From contig JADLSH010000170.1 in the NCBI GenBank assembly GCA_016169945.1, forward strand, positions 930,001-994,000: a stretch of 64,000 nucleotides of DNA. The letters are read 5' to 3'. A program made the translations under genes and the position numbers. Shown piece by piece: positions 1-10,636 of this stretch (the first letter of the stretch is position 1; each line of letters starts with the position of its first letter). Below the pieces are notes generated by a model, which saw only the letters and a list, made by a program, of their open reading frames with translations, ran no database searches and was not told the DNA's origin. The stretch comes from Trachythela sp. YZ-2020. Taxonomy: Eukaryota > Cnidaria > Anthozoa > Malacalcyonacea > Clavulariidae.

Positions 1-870
1 AGCTCTATTCAAATATAGTTTGTAGTAAACACTTCCAAACAAATAGCTTCTTGTTGTGATTTGGTTCTCGAACCCAACACCTGACGTCACAACTGGTCAC
101 ATGACGAAAAATAATTTTTCTCAATATTGTTCAAAATGGCCGCCAAAGTTTGAATTTCGAGATGAAAGATTGTTCGTTTATTCCTACTTGCGATCGCTCT
201 GTTTTTATAAAAATGGTATTACTGTTATCTAATCATGCAGACTAAAGTAAGTGAAAAAATTTTTGTTGCCAATGTCCTTTAAAGTACTCTATATTTTTAA
301 AAGGGATGTTGAGTTTCAAATTTTATGTTGTTTTAAATACCACAAAATGTATTGATATTTATTAAATGACAGGTTTACAATGTTATGAGCATGTCTTTGA
401 TTTCTACAAATTTCTAAAGGTTAGATAAGTATGTTTCTAATGAAGGTGGTTCCAAACCAAAATAGACACCAGTGACAGAATCATATAGACATGTGTGGCA
501 GTTAAAGTGCTTATGAACACAAAGTGCTTATGATTAGTTTTTGGCTTAGACTTTTAGTTTCGGAGATATAAAGGCTCAAAGTCGCTATTTTGGAAAAAAA
601 GTAGCGTCTTCCAGGGGACTGGGTCCCAGGAACGTGTGTATTTAATTTTACTATAAAAACAATTACATTTGGATAAATCATCTTGAAAAGTCGGCTATTT
701 CGTGAGGAATAAAAACACATTTTTGAGTGTGTAAAGTAACCCTTCTAGTGGTTTGCATCGTCAATCGTGGAATATAGACGAAGGAATGGATTTAAATGCG
801 ATTTCAAAGTCGATCGTGGAGACGACCATGACACTTGATGACAGTAACTTATGTCTATAAATTCTGGGAC
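1..870. other. No recognisable gene
   Basis: AT-rich sequence with only short, unconvincing open frames. No repeat terminus, RNA gene or coding domain was recognised here. Confidence 0.5.
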
Positions 871-989
871 ATAGATGCCTCTTGCTTATAAAATTCTTTC
901 GAAAGAAGAAATAAATGAACGAATGCAAGGGTTGGAATGGAACTTAAACCTTTTACTGCATTTTATAGTCTTCATGCCTTCATGGACAT

Positions 990-1906
990 GGGAATCGGTA
1001 GACTTGGATCAAGTCTGTCTCTCTAGAGTCCGAGTTACGAAGCGATGGGATCGAGGTGCAAGAATGGAGGGAGAGACGGACTTGGCTCACTTGCAATGTT
1101 TCGAATCAGATTTATTATTTTGGCGGGAAATTATATTAATAGACATGCAGGTGTTCTTTTTAGCGGTTTTGTTACGAATACGAGAGCCCGCAAGTGTCAG
1201 GGCAAAATTATTAAAAATACCCGTCGCGACCAGTCTAGCATTGAAAATATTAAAATATAAAGGTCACTGCAAAATAAAGTTACATATATTTATTTGTTAT
1301 CATTGACATTGTGACCGATTCTGAGACGCTAAAACCTCAGTCATTTTGTCATTGTGATATTACAAATGATCAAATATTTTAATGTTAATAAAAATATGCC
1401 TTTTATATAACTATAAGCCTTATATTTAAACAACACTTGCTTTATTAAATCGTATCTATAGACTCTTCTAGTTAATTATTATGACTATTTGCACAAAATA
1501 TCCCTGACTGTATAAAAATTTCGTGTGATCATGAAGTTCGCCGTGACACTTTATAGTGTGACACTAGTTGTGCAGTTTATAGTATAATCATATCAAGTTA
1601 TCGTATCCAAGTTTACACAAGCCATAATTACTACCATCTTGAAACGAATTCATCATTTAAGTATAAACCAGACACGCTATATATTTTGAAACAAGATACT
1701 TTGTTATTTCCGCTTTATTGTCAATTAGTATAAATTATTGCAATCTAGTTATGACGGAAAAACGGGTCGGTAAATTTGGCGCGCTTGCAGGTGAGCCAAG
1801 TCCGTCTCTCCCTCAAATTTTCCCGCGTTATTGCAACTCGCGCGCCGCTTCTCGGCGCGCTCGATCCCTCGGACTTGACAGACTTGATCCAAGTCTAGGG
1901 AATCGG
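990..1906. repeat. Inverted repeat pair, about 110 bp arms
   Basis: The left arm (990-1096) and right arm (1785-1906) are imperfect reverse complements. The clearest blocks are GAGGGAGAGACGGACTTGGC near 1068, matched by its complement near 1797, and GACTTGGATCAAGTCTGTC near 1000, matched near 1877. About 690 bp lies between the arms and holds no recognisable domain. This could be a non-autonomous DNA transposon remnant or two copies of one repeat in opposite orientation. I could not define outer ends or a target-site duplication. Confidence 0.55.
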
Positions 1907-2389
1907 TTGCATTTCATTTCTACACCTGCTTTAAAGTTGGTTCTCACTTTATAGCAAGGAAGCTTGTTTCCCTACAAATTTTACATTCAAATTTGCCCAA
2001 AATTTGGACATTTTCAATAATAGTAACTGGTTAACTGCAACTGGCCAACCCACAATCTAATGAAATTGGCCCCCATGTATATTCTCACAGAACCTTTCAT
2101 AGAAAGATTGGTTGGCAGATTGTCATCTTTGTCCATGTAACTGAAAGATGATCAATACACAATATAGATATATATATGGAATTATTGTGACGACACTAAA
2201 CATTAATTGCAACATAAATAGGCTTAGAATAATATTCATCTTTTGAGAATGTTTTAGTGGGGAAACATATCTAATTTAATAAGCCATAAGGTATGTGATC
2301 TGTAAAACTTCATACTTTCTATTACAGTAGCTTTGCCTGTGTGGGCAGAGCAAACATGCTTCAACTTTCACGTTAGATGTAAGATGTCT

Positions 2390-3481
2390 AGTGTGAGAGT
2401 GATGTTTGCTTTACTCATAGTGTACACACATCCAACTTCCTTGGCATGCCCACATAGCTGATTTAAGCGACTCTGAAAGGTGCTTCTCTGTGCAGGTAAA
2501 GGTGTGCAATAATTCCATTTGGTGCTATCACAGAGTATAGCAAGCAAAAAGTATAATTAGAAATTTTTCATCACCCATGCCTTATATAAATTAGTTCTAA
2601 ACTTCACTTTTTCTTCATTTTATTTCAATGCAACAACAAGGTTTCAACAATAACATGCCTGGAATTTTATACAGTGTGTCCTCTTGTGCCCACTATACAT
2701 GGTTCGTTGGTTCCTGATGGGCCTTGCAATTGGACGTACAGTTCCATCTATAAACCCACAAACCTGGTTGAGTGGAGCCCCCTTTCTGTGTATTTAATCT
2801 GCAAATAGGTCTGGTTCCAACCATGTCAAATCCAGTGACGTTATGAGGGAGTTAAACCATGTATACAGGTCATCTATGATCTGAAAGCAAGAAATAACAT
2901 TAGATGGAACTCCAAGAGATAATATATGCCACTATTAGATTTTCAAAAGTTGTTCAAGTTTTATATGGTTACCATTTTAAAGGCCATGCTCAGCTCTGGT
3001 TCACTTATTCCAAAAGTAGATACAAGGTCACACAGCCGATTTGGGTACGACAGATGCCTAAGGAGGATCATTGGGACTCCATGCCAGAGAAAACTGATCC
3101 TTGGTCACTGGTATGGCTGTCAGGGATTTCTAAGGCCTCCATGAGGCGGTGCATATAATTTTTTTTAAATCTGAAATGTCACAGACAAATACAGATGTAT
3201 GTTTGACAACTTCAACCTGAGATTTTCGGTAAAACCATAGGCAGCCCAACAAATAATGTTAGTTGATCACAATACAGTATTAAACAATAAATGTTTAAAA
3301 TATGTCTAAATTTATTTATGAAGCTGCTTCGATCTATCCTTTGTTTTGTATATGCAAACTTAATTATATTGTCATTTGTCAGTGAACGTTGTTCAGGAAA
3401 GGCTGCTTCGAGAAATAGCATGTCAAGGTCTTCATCGCTTGAATCGCTGTCTGAACTACTCTTGCTCTCTAGTGCCATCAC
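2390..3481 (-). pseudogene. Decayed PIF/Harbinger transposase (HARBI1-like)
   Basis: Read on the minus strand, an acidic start (MMALESKSSSDSDSSDEDLD, from 3481) is followed by a block near 3070-2960 resembling the HARBI1 helix-turn-helix region (LLRHLSYPNRLCDLVSTFG, then SEPELSM). The first catalytic Asp region follows near 2760-2650: GFIDGTVRPIARP, then YSGHKRTHCIKFQ. The order and motifs fit the DDE_Tnp_4 family, which cuts and pastes DNA at TWA sites. The reading frame is broken by stops and shifts, and the later part (2640-2390, IIAHLY region) is only weakly readable. No terminal repeats were identified. The family call is confident; exon boundaries are not. Confidence 0.78.
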
Positions 3482-4280
3482 ATCTAATATATCTTTATAC
3501 TATTGCCTAATTAAGTAGAGATAAGTAAATGAGTCTTGTCCATTCCATTTTCTATTTAATCAAGAAGAAAGTAGGGAAAAATGATAACATAATTTATATC
3601 ATTACCTTCTTGCAGCCGCCATCTTGTTTTGCTATTTTTTACGGGAATCTTAAAGACTAAATTTGGGCGAGCGGCTAACGTCAAACTGCAAACCGAAAAA
3701 CAGAACCGAAGAACGTTGCGGTAAACAGAAAAAACATCAGTCTTAAGGTCTCTATTGTGCCAAAGGGAATTGCGCTATTCAAGCTTCCAACAGCGAAGGA
3801 CGATGCGAGCAAGAAATGGCGGCAGGATTTTCTGAACATCCTTACTAAATATCGAGTTGAAGACAAAGCTTTTAAAAGGCAGTTGGTACATGTTTGTGAG
3901 AAACACTTTCTCCCTGAAGAGATCAATACTTGTAAGTTGATTAGATGTAATATGATACAGTTTCTATTAAGTCGCAACATATGGTCGCATCTCATGTGAT
4001 ATATAGCTAGGCTTGTTGGTTTTTAATGCTCTGATCGCGACCTTTGTAGATCTGTCGATGTGCAAACAAGCAGTGAAACATTTTGAAGAGAAATCGTGCA
4101 GTCTTTTGATGAATAAATTACTTGTTAAGTTATTGACACAAGTTGTTGTAAACCCGACAAATCATGTATAGAAAATCCTCATCTGATGTGGAGCATCCCT
4201 GATCCTGTTTTGTTATTTTTCACTGCATTTGTGTATTAGAAAGTAAGCCAAAGTATAAGATATAGTTAATAATATATATA

Positions 4281-4370
4281 CAGTCGAACCCCTATTAAGC
4301 GAACACCTTCGGGACCTCGCCTAAGTGTCCGCTTAAAAGGGGTGTCCGCTTAAAAGGCATTTGCAGAAAT
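4281..4370. repeat. pogo/Tigger-type transposon terminus
   Basis: The block starts CAGTCGAACCCCTATTAAGC directly after a TA-rich stretch and contains repeated GTGTCCGCTTAAAAGG. This resembles the terminal inverted repeats of pogo/Tigger elements, which insert at TA. Only one end is visible, so it is a solo terminus or a truncated MITE. Confidence 0.6.
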
Positions 4371-4609
4371 ACACAGCAGGAGGCAAATTTGAGTGCGTAA
4401 TTTGAGTATTAAAACAGTAAAAAATATCTGGCAAATAATTAGCAAGCTGAGCTATATATACTCCTGGCCGGTATACACACTATCTTTATTCTTAGGTAAA
4501 ACATATCTCTGCATGAGATCATATAAGAAACGTAAATAATTCACCATCTATAAGCACAGCGATTTGTTTCTAACAGTTTAAAAACCATGACCTTTAGTCA
4601 ACATATATA

Positions 4610-5461
4610 GAAATATCAGGCCCAAATGCGGTGGAAAATGTTTGTCAATTAGTAAGGAAATTACGTCCTATGTTTGTGCTAACACTCTTACTAAATGGTG
4701 GGTTGAACCAAATGATATTGCGTTGCCTATTCCTGCGTTGTTGTTGCGGTGTGTGCTGAGTGTAGCTAAGTTCATGAGTAAAGCTGCTATGCCCAAGTGC
4801 GTTCTGATATATGGGTGCAGATTCCTGAAAAGTTTGCTCATCTGATGAAAGAAGTGCAATGCGCTTGTTAATTGATGCAGGTAGTTGCCTTGTGATGCTC
4901 GGTGGGTGATTAGAGTGCATATTTATGTATAGTGGATCGTCATTGGGCTTCCTATAGGGCCTATGTTTTCCATTGTTAAGGTCGAAAGTTACATCTAAAT
5001 TTGATTCGCCAGTAATTTTTAGGTCAAACTACTCGAAAATTTTGTGGAGATCTTTTCTTGTTTTGTCTGCTAAACGTGCTGATTTACTTTTTATAATAGC
5101 CAAACCTTTATCTCTATATAGGCCGATGCTTTCTTTGCCAAATTTCTTACTCAGGTGGTTTAAAATGAAAAGGCCTACTAACTCACAAATTTCCGCGCCG
5201 TCGAAACTGCCCATGCTAACGTGAAACAAACTATGGCTATATATTTTTATCCATGAAATTCCGGTATTGAAAAGGAGAGATTTTGTAGCGTGTTTTATTA
5301 TTGAAATATCGTTTTCAGGTATAGTAGCCAAATTTGAAGCCCAAGATAAAGCTTGGTCCAATAGTTTTTCAGAAATAGATTTCAGAAACTGTGTCTGTCC
5401 TTATCTTTTATATTGCCAAACCACTGAATAACTTGTTTTGTATTCCTCCATTGATTTAAAT
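4610..5461 (-). pseudogene. Penelope-like reverse transcriptase fragment
   Basis: Minus-strand reading gives the second half of a PLE reverse transcriptase: FDIQ-like start region, LLDQALSWASNLATIPE, VSMGSFDGAEICELVGLFIL, then GLYRDKGLAII where the family has YRDDGL, so the second catalytic Asp is replaced by Lys. Next come FDLNNGKHRPYRKPNDDPLY, SNHPPSITRQLPASINKRI and NRQRNIIWFNPPFSK. Continuity across 4920-5030 is good apart from one stop. The GIY-YIG part is missing: the sequence decays below about 4610. It lies inside the intron of the THAP/P-like gene and next to a TA repeat on its upstream side. Confidence 0.8.
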
Positions 5462-5463
5462 TC

Positions 5464-5484
5464 ATATATATATATATATATATA
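5464..5484. repeat. (TA)n microsatellite
   Basis: Uninterrupted alternating TA directly between the PLE RT fragment and the hammerhead-bearing segment. The same junction motif (TA repeat then ACGTGTAGGTTTAGGTCTAC) recurs at 37555-37600. Confidence 0.9.
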
Positions 5485-5567
5485 CGTGTAGGTTTAGGTC
5501 TACGAAACGCAAAGAGTGCTCGACAACATATAGTTAGAGCAAATTATAGATATTCGCTTACCTCAAA

Positions 5568-5623
5568 ACTTGTCTGCAACAGGCTGTTTCATCTGTAAAA
5601 GAATCATCAGGCAGTTTACAAGT
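5568..5623 (-). ncRNA. Hammerhead ribozyme, PLE type
   Basis: Read on the minus strand: stem I 5' strand ACTTGT..CTGC (5623-5611), core CTGATGA (5610-5604), a short stem II (TCT/AGA around a TTTAC loop), GAA, then stem III ACA/TGT with a GCC loop, cleavage position after 5578, and the stem I 3' strand GCAG.ACAAGT (5577-5568). All invariant core positions are present and stem I pairs as CTGC/GCAG plus ACTTGT/ACAAGT. The cleavage triplet ends in U, which is allowed but slower than C. Hammerheads in Penelope-like elements are established; activity here is inferred only from sequence. Confidence 0.75.
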
Positions 5624-5639
5624 ATCGAAAGAAATGACC

Positions 5640-6285
5640 GCTTATATGCTTCCTGCCGGGGCGTGGGGGTGTGTGTGGGAGACAATGTGTGCACACATTA
5701 CCAAGGTAATCAGGTATGGGATCAGTGTATTGTTCGAAGATATGCTTTTCCACAAAACCAATTAACAAATTGGCATAGTTGGGTTCTTTTTGGTTCCCAT
5801 GGCTACACCACTTATTTGTTTCATTCTCTCAGCATTAATGAGTGCCTCTCTTACATTTAACTCCTATCTGTTTATGCCTGCCATCAGCAGATACTCTACA
5901 TCTCACCTTATCTAATATTTCGTTCCTTTTTCTGTCTTTCTTGCTTTGTTATCTTTGTTCGCTGCTCCTTATATGCTAATATATTTTGTGATGTGATTTC
6001 CATATTTTGTTTATAGTTTGTTTTGATTAAATCCATCTGATTGGTTTATTTTTTATCACATGATCGCTTTTGTATTCACTATAAAAGCACATGTTTTTCC
6101 CCCGACCCATTCTACTAACTTCCAGACAAAGGGCCTTCGCTCGAAACGATGAAGTTCTCATTGTATTTTTCAGGTAGTTTTACACAACAGTCAACCGCCA
6201 TATATATATATATATTAAATATTGTTTTTTATATGTTAAATATAGATAAAGTATTTATATTTTAGTGTAACATTTCATTTTCAGA
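5640..6285. other. Repeat debris inside the THAP-gene intron
   Basis: There is no gene here. Near 6118-6165 a hairpin GGGCCTTCGCTC is followed by GAAACG, which resembles the stem II and GAAA part of another hammerhead, but the CUGANGA core reads CAGACAA. A TA repeat lies at 6199-6212. The acceptor of the second THAP-gene exon closes the stretch. Confidence 0.45.
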
Positions 6286-8003
6286 GCATGGCCCAAAGCT
6301 GAGCAAAAAGCAGCTTGTCTATGGAGCATTGCCTACCAAAAATGTACTGACCAAGTCATCTGACTCCTTTATTACTAAGCCAGAAAAAAGGAACAAAAAC
6401 ATCGATCTATTGTACAGGAAAGATTATCAGGCAGGGTCTGTCTTAAATGACTGGAGTGTGACCTGTACATTTACCTTAATTGTATATGGCTGGTTTCTTC
6501 AAAAGGATCATATGATCTACAAGAGTACTAAGCATAGTCTTAGAAATATCACATTCTCAGATTTGATCAATGAAATACTGCAACTTAAAGGCTGTGCAGG
6601 ACACACAGATGATGCTTTCACTGACAATTCAGTCCATCATGTTCTGCCAATCAGCACTGATCCATTTGAACGACCTGAGGCATCAAGTCCTTTTCTGTGT
6701 AAAGCAAATAATAGGGCAAAGGATTGTAAAGTACTTCTCAATGAAGGTGAAAGTAACTGTAGTGTTTGTCAAGACAGCATTATAATTCAGGAGGTGGCAA
6801 ATAGAAGAAAGAAAGCCAGGCTAAGATAATGTCAGTGCCTGTATCACATAAAGCTCCTGTAAGCTTGGCATCATCCAACCACATTAAGTTAACTCTTCAA
6901 GCTCAGAGGATACAGTGCAAACAACTTGAGCATGAAAGAGAAAATGAAGATTGAGGTTGACCAAAAAAGCATACTAGTGACAAATGATCTTAGTAATGAT
7001 TTCTTATATAATTTCTGACAGTAGTGACAAAATGACTCCATTTATTAAATTGTTTTGGGATCAACAAAAAAGAATTGCATCATGTGCAGCTCAAGGACGA
7101 TGGTATTACCCAATGATTATTAGATGGTGTAGTTCTATGGCTGCTAAATCAGCATCAGCATGTGACGAATTAAGATAACACTATCATATTGCCAAGTAGA
7201 AGACTGGTTTAATCCTGGAGTAATTAAAGAGCTGGTGCAACTACAAAAGGGTATAATAACTGTCAGAGATATGTGTTCATCCTTCTTGATGAAATGAAGA
7301 TCCAAGGAAACTTGATTTGGGACAAACATTCTGGAAAACTGATCGGATACATTGATCTAGGTGATCCTGACATAAATGTTGCAACTTTGGAAAAATCAGA
7401 TGATCTTGATCTCATGCTCTTATGTTCATGGTGAGAAGTATTACAACAACTTTGAAGCACATGCTTGGATATTTTGCAACGGCTGATGTTACTGCAGTTC
7501 AGATTTTTCCACTATTTCGGTGTACCCGATTTTGTTATTCTACTCTGTTGAATCTCAAAGTACTCACTTCAGGTAATCACAAAAGGCTTCTTTGGAACAA
7601 TGGAGATACTCTGTTGTGGAATTATATATCAGAGATGTACTTCTCTGATCTTGAAGATGGGCTACACTTCTTCCAAGGATAACCACTGACCATGTTCTGT
7701 ATTCTGTGATGAGGGTAAATCCTGCTGCCCAAGTGTTCAGCTCAACAATTGCAAGTGTCCTAAAGTTGTTTGGTCCACCTAAGGCTGGAGGAACAGCCAA
7801 ATATTGTGAAATGATGGACACATTTTTCGAATGCTTCAATGTATGCAGTTTATCAGAAGGTACCAAGACACGAAAGGTGTTCCTGCTACCATATAAAGAT
7901 GTAAATGACTAAAGGTTTTCATGGCTAAAAGAGGAGTTTCTTCACTATCTGTTTGAATGGCATAGAAGCATTAGAGAATGTTGTTGCACGGGCAACAATG
8001 TTC

Positions 8004-8561
8004 CTATCTCATCAGACATTTGAAGGAACGAAGATCAGCATTTATTACAATATACAATATGGCAGATGCCTGTGCTCTAATGAGCTCTAGTAAATCACCA
8101 AATAAAAGCGAATTGAAATGGAATTTCAAGGCACCAAGGCAAGCCACGTTAGTCGCACGATTGCACAACGAACAACACCCACAGGCTTCGTTTACTCGTG
8201 GACATTCTTTTACAAGGCTTTCTGGACCAGGATTTAACAATACAGCAACATCCCCAGCTCTTTGTAGTATCAGGGCAGCCATCGCATACTTTACCAAATA
8301 CGAAGCTTGTTTCCCGCGAACAAAATTAGGCAAGACTCGCGTTGATCGAGCAGCCATTACGGCCACTGATGATCGCTTTTTCCAGGACGAAGATCGTATT
8401 CTTCGGGAATTCAGATCCCCAGACATACGATAAATATCAGCAAAGCTGACGTTTACCGGTAAACCAGATAAATTGGTTGTTCGAAGAAGCGACCATGATT
8501 CAATAATTGCTTGAAATATAAAAATTAGCGAGAGTACACCCAATAGACGTCTGACCGACAT
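8004..8561 (-). pseudogene. Probable LINE 5' fragment with degenerate 2A-like motif
   Basis: A 185-codon open frame on the minus strand. The one recognisable feature is LQRAGDVAVLLNPGPE, similar to the GDVExNPGP ribosome-skipping motif found near the N-terminus of some CR1/L2-type LINE proteins but with two extra residues before NPGP. A Cys-rich stretch follows (CGCCSLCNRATNVAC), where such LINEs sometimes have a zinc finger. No endonuclease or RT follows. The fragment abuts the THAP/P remnant on one side and the BEL gag on the other. The identification is tentative. Confidence 0.4.
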
Positions 8562-8565
8562 GGCT

Positions 8566-9450
8566 AATCGCGTCGAATTCCCTCAAGTTTGTCTAAAGTT
8601 AGTCGTGCATAGCCAGTAACTGTTAAGTTTTCCTAGAGCCTCCAACGCTTGCACACTTGAAGCCAACTTTGTATAAAAATCATGAATTTTGTTTACATTT
8701 GTACCATGAACATGGGGAAGGGACATTATGTTCTGTACATAAGCATTCACAACCTCACTTGACTTGCCATATTTTGATTTTAGGATTTGTTTCGCTCTTT
8801 CATAGCCTTCACTTGTTAGGGGCAAGGCATCAATTGTTGCACGTACTGAGGGTATCACTAATTCTTTCAAGTAAGAGAGTTTAGAAACAGGCCTTACGTC
8901 AGAATTGTCAATTTCAGCTTCATATTGGTTCCAAAATCGCAACCAGTCAGTAAAGGTTCCATTAAACTTTGTTATAACAAGTTTTGGCAACTTTACCTTT
9001 GATGGCCCTTGGGTTGAAACGACAGGGGTCTTGGATTGCAGATCTTCTAACTTTTTCTCATAGTTAAATTTCTCTTCAAACTTGACTTTCTCGATCTCTT
9101 TTTCCAAATTGATCCTTTGTTCTTGTTTAATTCTGTCCTCTTTCTCAGCTTCTTTCTGTTTTATGTCTTTCACGATTTCCTTCAACTTGGTACCAATCCC
9201 CTTGAATTGTTTTATATTATCCTCAACCTCAGCACTCCAGTTACGTATTTCGGTCTCATTTTCGCCTCAAATTTCAACTCTTGAATACTGACTTTAAGGT
9301 CTTGTACTTCTCTTAATTTCTTTTGAATTGTGTTTAAATGCCTCTCGATAGTCTCTAGATCACATTGTTCCAAAATAGTTTTAGTCTCTTCACGGCGGGC
9401 ACGAGAGCCATCAAAATCGGAACGTTCGCCATTTAGTATGATCAGCGGTC
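8566..9450 (-). pseudogene. BEL/Pao retrotransposon gag (DUF1759-like)
   Basis: The minus-strand reading starts as a charged coiled-coil (KTILEQCDLETIERHLNTIQ region, then EAEKEDRIKQEQRINLEKEI) and continues into the gag core: KLPKLVITKFNGTFTDWLRF, FWNQYEAEIDNS, SYLKELV, LPLTSEGYERAKQILKSKYG. This is the DUF1759 gag arrangement of BEL/Pao LTR retrotransposons. There is a frameshift near 9265 and another near 8610, after which VTGYARLTLDKLEGIR can be read before the sequence stops matching at about 8566. No LTR, protease, RT or integrase is visible, so only the gag end survives. Confidence 0.78.
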
Positions 9451-9480
9451 GCGCGCATAAATATATTAGTAAATTTCAAA

Positions 9481-10090
9481 ATGGCGGAAGCTTTGAATGT
9501 AGAGCAGGTTATTGAAGTTATTTTTGAAGGGTCAAACAACGTGAGTGAAGACGAAAGTATGGAAAATGAGGGAGTCGATGGGAGAAAGGATGAGGGAAGC
9601 GATGCGGCAGGGGGTATCCTGATGGATCCCAGTATGGACGCCGTAATATTTTTAAAGACCAAGGCGATCTTCCCGCGGAAGTTATTTATTTGCGAGTCAG
9701 GAATTTGGCTGCAAGCTATCCACCAACGTCTCAGCGGAAGGCGTCGTATACGGCAACCTTTCACTGGTATCATCCACAGGGATATACCAGTGGAAATTTT
9801 CAACGTTTTGGTGCCTCTGGTGGACAAACTGGGATTCAGCAGGCCCTCTTGTGTGGTGGAGAGGAACAGCAAAGCAGTGGTTATTGCCTTTAGCGACATG
9901 GCAACTACCACTATGTTTTTGTCAACGCTATCGGCAATAGCCACTGAAGATTTGACAGAGAATTATTTTAGGAAGGAATTAAGAGGCAGGAAGAGTGGAA
10001 GTAGGGTAGAGGTTCTGGTGTCAGAGGAGAAACAGTTTAGTCTGACTTATAACATTAAGAGAGGGCAGATGGACATATTTTTTTATTTTG
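9481..10090 (+). CDS. Unrecognised coding exon
   Basis: An open frame starts at ATG 9481 in a good context (TTTCAAAATGGCGG) and runs to a consensus donor (TTTTG/GTGAGT) at about 10090, giving roughly 203 codons. The N-terminus is acidic (SNNVSEDESMENEGVDG), followed by a mixed region (IFPRKLFICESGIWLQAIHQ; VEIFNVLVPLVDKLGFSR) with no motif I can place. The acidic start is common in transposon-derived proteins. No following exon was recognised. It begins head-to-head with the BEL gag. The open frame plus donor is the only support. Confidence 0.4.
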
Positions 10091-10222
10091 GTGAGTGGAA
10101 CATCTATGGTTTTCCACAACATAATTAGTTTGAAAGTTAATGTTTAAGAGGTAGTACCGATATCTGGTTGTTTCGCCAACGAGTAGTTTGACCAACTGCC
10201 AGTTTGCCAACCTCTCGGGTAA

Positions 10223-10633
10223 TGCACTTGTCAATTGTAACCCCCGCCCCCCCAACCTCGGGGGAAAGGTGGGGACATATATTTTAATATATCCATACTT
10301 AACTATTGCCGATCACCTGAGGCAGGCTGACTAATCTTGTCTAATCCCCCAACCCATGCCCAGGGCAAAATTTGAAAACATTTCAATTATTGCTATTCTG
10401 TTAGAAAATAACCATAGAGCAAAACAAACAGAATATAGAACTTTATACAAACAAAAAATAGAACTTACCTGGCTTGTATATTTGGTTTCGAGAATCCAGA
10501 TAAAATTTACTTTAAAACATGTGTTTAACAGGAAAATCCCCCACCTAGCCAGGCGTAACTAAGAGTCAAAAGAGGGAAAACGCCCCACATGTCCCCAGAG
10601 GTTGGGGGGTGGGGGTTACAATTGACAAGTGCA
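10223..10633. mobile_element. MITE with TAA target duplication
   Basis: A 411 bp element bounded by inverted repeats of about 45 bp starting TGCACTTGTCAATTGTAACC and continuing into a C-rich block (CCCCCAACCTC). It is flanked by TAA on both sides (10220-10222 and 10634-10636). The 3 bp TAA duplication is typical of PIF/Harbinger-type elements. The inside has no coding capacity. Confidence 0.78.
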
Positions 10634-10636
10634 TAA

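Larger units (their letters stand above)
3757..8066 (+). pseudogene. THAP / P-element-like transposase (THAP9-like), broken
   Basis: The first exon (about 3757-3931) encodes most of a THAP zinc finger: GIALFKLPTAKD, a WRQDF core and VCEKHFLPEEI, ending at a good donor (TT/GTAAGT). A second exon begins after TTTTCAG at 6285 and runs to 6831. Beyond it are recognisable P-element transposase blocks in shifting frames: LQAQRIQCKQLE (coiled-coil), PFIKLFWDQQ, YYPMIIRWC, AAKSASACDELR, the RNase H-fold DEMKIQGNLIWDKHSGK, IGYIDLGDPDINVATLEK, and near 7700 MRVNPAAQVFSSTIASVLK with FGPPKAGGTAKYCEMMD. The order matches THAP9 and Drosophila P transposase. Several frameshifts and stops make it inactive. 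The 2.35 kb intron is filled with other elements (pogo terminus, Penelope-like RT, hammerhead). The end near 8066 abuts an unrelated minus-strand fragment. Confidence 0.82.

Noticed and set aside
875..1306. 143-codon open frame on the plus strand
   Set aside because: It runs through one arm of the inverted repeat pair and shows no domain or splice context.
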